From Microbacterium sp. Root53 (GTDB taxonomy: Bacteria; Actinomycetota; Actinomycetes; Actinomycetales; Microbacteriaceae), in the NCBI RefSeq assembly GCF_001426925.1, contig NZ_LMFR01000024.1, positions 1 to 64,000 of the forward strand: DNA of 64,000 bases, read 5' to 3'. Made by a program: the position numbers and the translations under genes. Position 1 is the first letter of the stretch. The number at the start of each line of letters is the position of its first letter. A model generated the notes under the pieces. The model worked only from the letters and a program-made list of their open reading frames with translations, had not been told where the DNA came from and did no database searches. Shown piece by piece: positions 60,853 through 64,000 of the stretch.

Positions 60853-61317
60853 TCACTCGCCCGACAGCAGACCCTGGCGCTGGGCGCCCGCGAGCATGGT
60901 GCGGAGCATGCGGCGCAGCTCGCGTCGGTCGCCCGCACTGAGGTCGCCCGCCAGCACGGTCTCGAGCCCGTCGACGCGCGGGCGCAGCTCCGCCACGCGG
61001 GCCCGGCCCTCGTCGGTCAGCTGCAGCACGTTGCGGCGGCGGTCGTCCGGGTCCTGCGCGCGCTCGATCAGGCCGCGGCGGGTCATCCGGGCGACGAGAT
61101 CCGCGATGGTCGAGCGGTCCAGGTCGAGCTCGGCGCCGAGCGACGCCTGGCTCGATCCGGGCAGCCGCTCGAGCACCGTCAGCACCGCGTACTGCACGCT
61201 CGTGATGTCGCGCGACACGTCGCGCTGCCACGCGGCGAGGTGCAGCTGCTGCGCGCGGCGCAGCAGGTGACCCAGATGGCGCAGCGGCTCCGGTTCGTCG
61301 TCGAGAGGGGCGTCCAC
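60853..61317 (-). CDS. MarR-family transcriptional regulator
   Basis: This protein has 154 residues from GTG 61317, chosen for the upstream GCAGGATGAT site; GTG 61347 would add ten. The winged HTH reads TSVQYAVLTVLERLPGSSQA, then SLGAELDLDRSTIADLVARM, then RRGLIERAQDPDDRRRNVLQ. It lies 35 bp downstream of the flavin monooxygenase gene, on the same strand, and is the likely controller of that gene in response to an aromatic compound (inference). Confidence 0.93.
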   Translation of the reverse strand: MDAPLDDEPEPLRHLGHLLRRAQQLHLAAWQRDVSRDITSVQYAVLTVLERLPGSSQASLGAELDLDRSTIADLVARMTRRGLIERAQDPDDRRRNVLQLTDEGRARVAELRPRVDGLETVLAGDLSAGDRRELRRMLRTMLAGAQRQGLLSGE

Positions 61318-61352
61318 CCGATCATCCTGCCCCAGCCGGGGCCTCACGGCCG

Positions 61353-63284
61353 TCAGGACGCGGGCACCGGCTCGGCGGCGGGCAGCAGGATGCCCTCGAA
61401 GAACGCCGCCAGCTCGTCGTGCGCGTCGAGCGGCAGCACGTGCGCGACGAACTGGTCGGGACGCACGACGACCAGCGCGCCCGAGGCGCGGTCGACGCCG
61501 CGGTCGCGGTAGACGTCGATCCCGGCCGTCACGGCCGAGCCGACCGGCGCGGCGGTGAACGCCTTCTCATAGTCGACGAGACCGAGCCGGCCGGTGTGCG
61601 GGCGCAGGATGTCCGGGAGCCCGGCGAAGTCGATGTCGTGCAGGTGCGCCTGCAGGACGCCGCGCACGTCGAAGACCGCGTCGACGTCGTCGCCGTCGCG
61701 GCGGGTCCGCACGACCGGGGAGGCCGGATCCGTCTCGAGCCAGTCGCACAGCGCACGCAGGCGGGTCTCGTCGGCGTCGGCGAACGCGTACAGCCGCCAG
61801 CGGCCGTCGGCCTCGTGGGCGTGGCCGAGCTCCATCAGGCGCCCGTCGCCGACCCGCACGACCGGCGCGGAATGGAAGCGCGTGCCGATCTCGAACCCCG
61901 TCGCGAGGTGCTGGTGCTCGTCCGTGCCGGTGAGGGTCGACGCGGTGTACCGGGCCGCGACCCCCGCGGTGTAGCGGCCCTGCCGCATCCAGTACCGCGC
62001 GAGCTCCTCGGGGGAGATACCGCCCCGTTCGGGGTGCGCCGGATCCTTCGCGGGCTGCGCCAGCATGGCCGACCACTCCCGGTCGAAGTCGATCAGCTCC
62101 TGCGCGATCGGGCGGCGCTCGGCGTCGTACGTCTCGAGCAGCGTCGCGGGCGCGCGCCCCTCGAGCACGGCCGCGAGTTTCCAGCCGAGGTTGTAGGCGT
62201 CCTGCATCGAGACGTTCATGCCCTGGCCCGCCTTGGCGCTGTGGGTGTGGCACGCGTCGCCGGCGATGAAGACGCGCGGCGTGCGGCCGCGCCCGGCGGC
62301 GTCGTCGAAGCCGTCCGCGATGCGCTGCGCGACCTCGTACACCGAGAACCACACGGTCTCGCGGACGTCGAGCGTGTATGGGTGCAGCACGCCGTTTGCG
62401 ACCTCGACGAGCTCCTCGGCGGACATCGCGCGCACGCGCTCGCGGCTCTCCTCGGTGACCGTCCCGAGGTCGACGTACAGTCGCGCGAGCCGCCCGCCCT
62501 CGCGCGGGATGATCAGGATCGAGCCCTTGCCGGCCGACTGGATCATGGTCTTGAACCGCAGGTCGGGGAAGTCCGTGTCGGCGAGGACGTCCATGACGCC
62601 CCACGCGTGGTTCGCGGCGTCGCCCGAGAGCGAGCGGTCGATCGCCTTGCGCATGGCGCTGCGCGCCCCATCGGCCCCGACGACGTACCGGGCCCGGATG
62701 GTCCGGGTGCGGCCGGTCGGGCCCTGGCCGTCCACGTGGGCGAGCGTCACCCGCACGGGGCGATCATCGTCGTCGTCGACCTCGAGGCCCTCGAATGCCC
62801 ACCCGTAGTCCGGCTCCAGGCGCGACGGCTGCGCCTTCATCGCGTCGAGCAGGTAGTCGTGCACGCGCGCCTGGTTCATGATCACGTGCGGCATCTCGCT
62901 CAGGCCGTCCTCGACGTCCTGCACGCGGCTCGTCCGCACGATCCGGCTGCGGTCGTCCGGATCCGGCTGCCACATGATCGTCTCGTTGACCCAGTACGAC
63001 TCCTCGAGCAGCCGGCGGGCCACGCCGAACGCCTGGAGCATCTCGACCGAGCGGCACGCGACGCCGTCGGCCTGGCCCCGCAGCAGCCGGCCCGTGCGGC
63101 GCTCCACGATGCGCGTCCGGATGCCGGGAAAGCGCGCCAGTTGGGCCGCCAGGACGAGGCCGGCGGGACCGGTGCCGACGATCAGGACGTCGACCTCGTC
63201 GGGCAGGCCGGGGGTCCAGTGCGCCGGCGCGGCCGGGGCGATCGTCGGGTCGCCCCCGTGGTACCCGTCCTGGAAGAACTGCAT
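61353..63284 (-). CDS. FAD-dependent aromatic monooxygenase (phenol 2-monooxygenase type)
   Basis: This protein has 643 residues from ATG 63284. The N-terminal FAD dinucleotide fold VDVLIVGTGPAGLVLAAQLA is followed by VERRTGRLLRGQADGVACRS, the inner RYVVGADGARSAMRKAI motif and the second FAD motif RVFIAGDACHTHSAKAGQGM. A thioredoxin-like C-terminal domain (about 450-640) is typical of phenol hydroxylase and related enzymes. The substrate is probably a hydroxylated aromatic. It is divergent from menA and upstream of a MarR regulator. Confidence 0.92.
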   Translation of the reverse strand: MQFFQDGYHGGDPTIAPAAPAHWTPGLPDEVDVLIVGTGPAGLVLAAQLARFPGIRTRIVERRTGRLLRGQADGVACRSVEMLQAFGVARRLLEESYWVNETIMWQPDPDDRSRIVRTSRVQDVEDGLSEMPHVIMNQARVHDYLLDAMKAQPSRLEPDYGWAFEGLEVDDDDDRPVRVTLAHVDGQGPTGRTRTIRARYVVGADGARSAMRKAIDRSLSGDAANHAWGVMDVLADTDFPDLRFKTMIQSAGKGSILIIPREGGRLARLYVDLGTVTEESRERVRAMSAEELVEVANGVLHPYTLDVRETVWFSVYEVAQRIADGFDDAAGRGRTPRVFIAGDACHTHSAKAGQGMNVSMQDAYNLGWKLAAVLEGRAPATLLETYDAERRPIAQELIDFDREWSAMLAQPAKDPAHPERGGISPEELARYWMRQGRYTAGVAARYTASTLTGTDEHQHLATGFEIGTRFHSAPVVRVGDGRLMELGHAHEADGRWRLYAFADADETRLRALCDWLETDPASPVVRTRRDGDDVDAVFDVRGVLQAHLHDIDFAGLPDILRPHTGRLGLVDYEKAFTAAPVGSAVTAGIDVYRDRGVDRASGALVVVRPDQFVAHVLPLDAHDELAAFFEGILLPAAEPVPAS

Positions 63285-63331
63285 CGGAGCTCCTTCGGTC
63301 CTGTGCGCGCGGCGCCGCGCGGTGGTCCGAG

Positions 63332-63359
63332 AATATAGTCCGTACCCCAACGATCGCAA
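63332..63359 (-). promoter_or_regulatory. Predicted promoter of the flavin monooxygenase gene
   Basis: On the minus strand TTGCGA (63359-63354) and TATATT (63337-63332) are spaced 16 bp apart, 47 bp before the ATG. The A/T-rich -10 stands out in this GC-rich sequence. A MarR site probably overlaps it. Confidence 0.5.
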
Positions 63360-63397
63360 GACCGGAGGGCGCGGCGTCCGCCGTAGGATCGTGCATC

Positions 63398-64000
63398 GTG
63401 GCGAACAAGAAGACCCGTGGAGTCAGCGGCAACCCGGCCAAGCGCGCGCGTGTGCACACGCCGACCCCGGCGCGGCGTCCCGTCACGGTCGGGGACTGGA
63501 TCGGCGCCGCGCGCCTGCGCACGCTGCCGCTCGCCGTGTCGCCGGTCGTGATCGGCACGGGCGCCGCGATCCTGGTCGGAGACGTCTTCCACTGGGTGAT
63601 CGCGCTCGCGTGCCTCGTCGTCGCGGTGTCGCTGCAGATCGGCGTCAACTTCGCGAACGACTACAGCGACGGCATCCGCGGCACCGACGCGCACCGCGTG
63701 GGGCCGGCGCGGCTCACCGCCTCCGGGCGTGTGAAGCCGCGCAGCGTGCTGATCGCGGCCTTCGTGTTCTTCGGCATCGCGGCGATCGCGGGCCTGGCGA
63801 TCACGATCCGGACGCAGCAGTGGTGGTTCCTCGCGGTGGGCGCGGCGTGCATCGTCGCCGCGTGGTTCTACACGGGCGGCCGGCGGCCGTACGGATACAA
63901 CGCGCTCGGCGAGGTGTTCGTGTTCGTCTTCTTCGGCCTGGTCGCCACGCTCGGCACCACGTGGGTGCAGGCGCAGGCCCTGCCGCAGGAGGCGTGGTTC
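63398..64000 (+). CDS. menA: 1,4-Dihydroxy-2-naphthoate polyprenyltransferase, partial
   Basis: The gene starts at GTG 63398 and runs off the right edge with 201 residues visible. It has a basic N-terminus (ANKKTRGVSGNPAKRARV), then DWIGAARLRTLPLAVSPVVI and the UbiA-type prenyl-diphosphate site in NFANDYSDGIRGTDAHRVGP followed by ARLTASG. Membrane helices alternate after that. It attaches the isoprenoid tail to DHNA in the membrane. It completes the menC-menB-menE-menA set of the region. Confidence 0.95.
   Translation, partial: MANKKTRGVSGNPAKRARVHTPTPARRPVTVGDWIGAARLRTLPLAVSPVVIGTGAAILVGDVFHWVIALACLVVAVSLQIGVNFANDYSDGIRGTDAHRVGPARLTASGRVKPRSVLIAAFVFFGIAAIAGLAITIRTQQWWFLAVGAACIVAAWFYTGGRRPYGYNALGEVFVFVFFGLVATLGTTWVQAQALPQEAWF

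Overview
This window is about 64 kb of high-GC chromosome from an actinobacterium, most likely a member of the Microbacteriaceae close to Microbacterium. The evidence is the strong G/C third-position bias, the many GTG starts, the ATGA start/stop overlaps, the F420/deazaflavin-type oxidoreductases, the 32-residue ribosomal protein bS22, the menaquinone and System II cytochrome c genes, and a REP-like intergenic repeat family that reads as RFDSLRSLN or LSERSESKP when translated. Genus assignment is inference. I see no rRNA, tRNA, CRISPR array or intact transposon, and most of the window is core or soft-core genome.

Layout. 1-7.7 kb is accessory-looking: a DUF222/HNH-type fragment, an epimerase, a three-gene unit (lipoprotein, secreted PKD-like protein, pRiA4b ORF-3-like protein), an alpha/beta hydrolase, a deazaflavin-type oxidoreductase, and a compact minus-strand cassette of Nudix hydrolase, SRA-like/PD-(D/E)xK nuclease and NERD protein. 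7.7-12.1 kb is sbcD-sbcC plus a DUF1232 gene. 12.2-21.3 kb carries a small membrane protein, a nucleoside deaminase, an LMF1-like membrane protein, glutamine-dependent NAD synthetase and a TM0106-type nuclease/helicase. 21.3-25.7 kb holds upp, tadA, a broken TIGR01777 epimerase, a DUF503 gene, a CDF transporter and proC. 25.7-30.5 kb has two complete TrkH/TrkA-type potassium uptake pairs tail to tail, plus an ArsR-like regulator. 30.6-36.1 kb contains an excisionase-like HTH gene with bS22, a sulfite-oxidase-like molybdoenzyme, a rhodanese/glutaredoxin/Dabb set, DUF2231, and an ECF sigma/anti-sigma/lipoprotein unit. 36.1-40.8 kb is aspS, a DedA gene and a large lipoprotein. 40.9-46.5 kb is a phosphatase followed by the tlpA-ccdA-resB-ccsB cytochrome c maturation cluster. 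46.8-50.6 kb is a fructose PTS operon (fruR-like, fruK, fruA). 50.8-56.6 kb is a YhgE/Pip protein, an MMPL transporter with a decayed ABC-ATPase tail, and their divergent TetR regulator. 56.6-64 kb is the menaquinone region (menC, menB, menE, menA) interrupted by an F420-type LLM oxidoreductase and a MarR/flavin monooxygenase pair.

The strongest candidate for an undescribed system is the cassette at 5360-7633: a Nudix nucleotide-pool sanitiser, a protein joining an SRA-like modified-base reader to a PD-(D/E)xK nuclease, and a NERD protein. It resembles a modification-dependent restriction or defence unit. Secondary candidates are the TetR-controlled MMPL-ABC hybrid/YhgE pair with two tandem perfect operators, and a set of palindromic intergenic elements, including near-identical composite repeats bracketing the cytochrome c maturation cluster.
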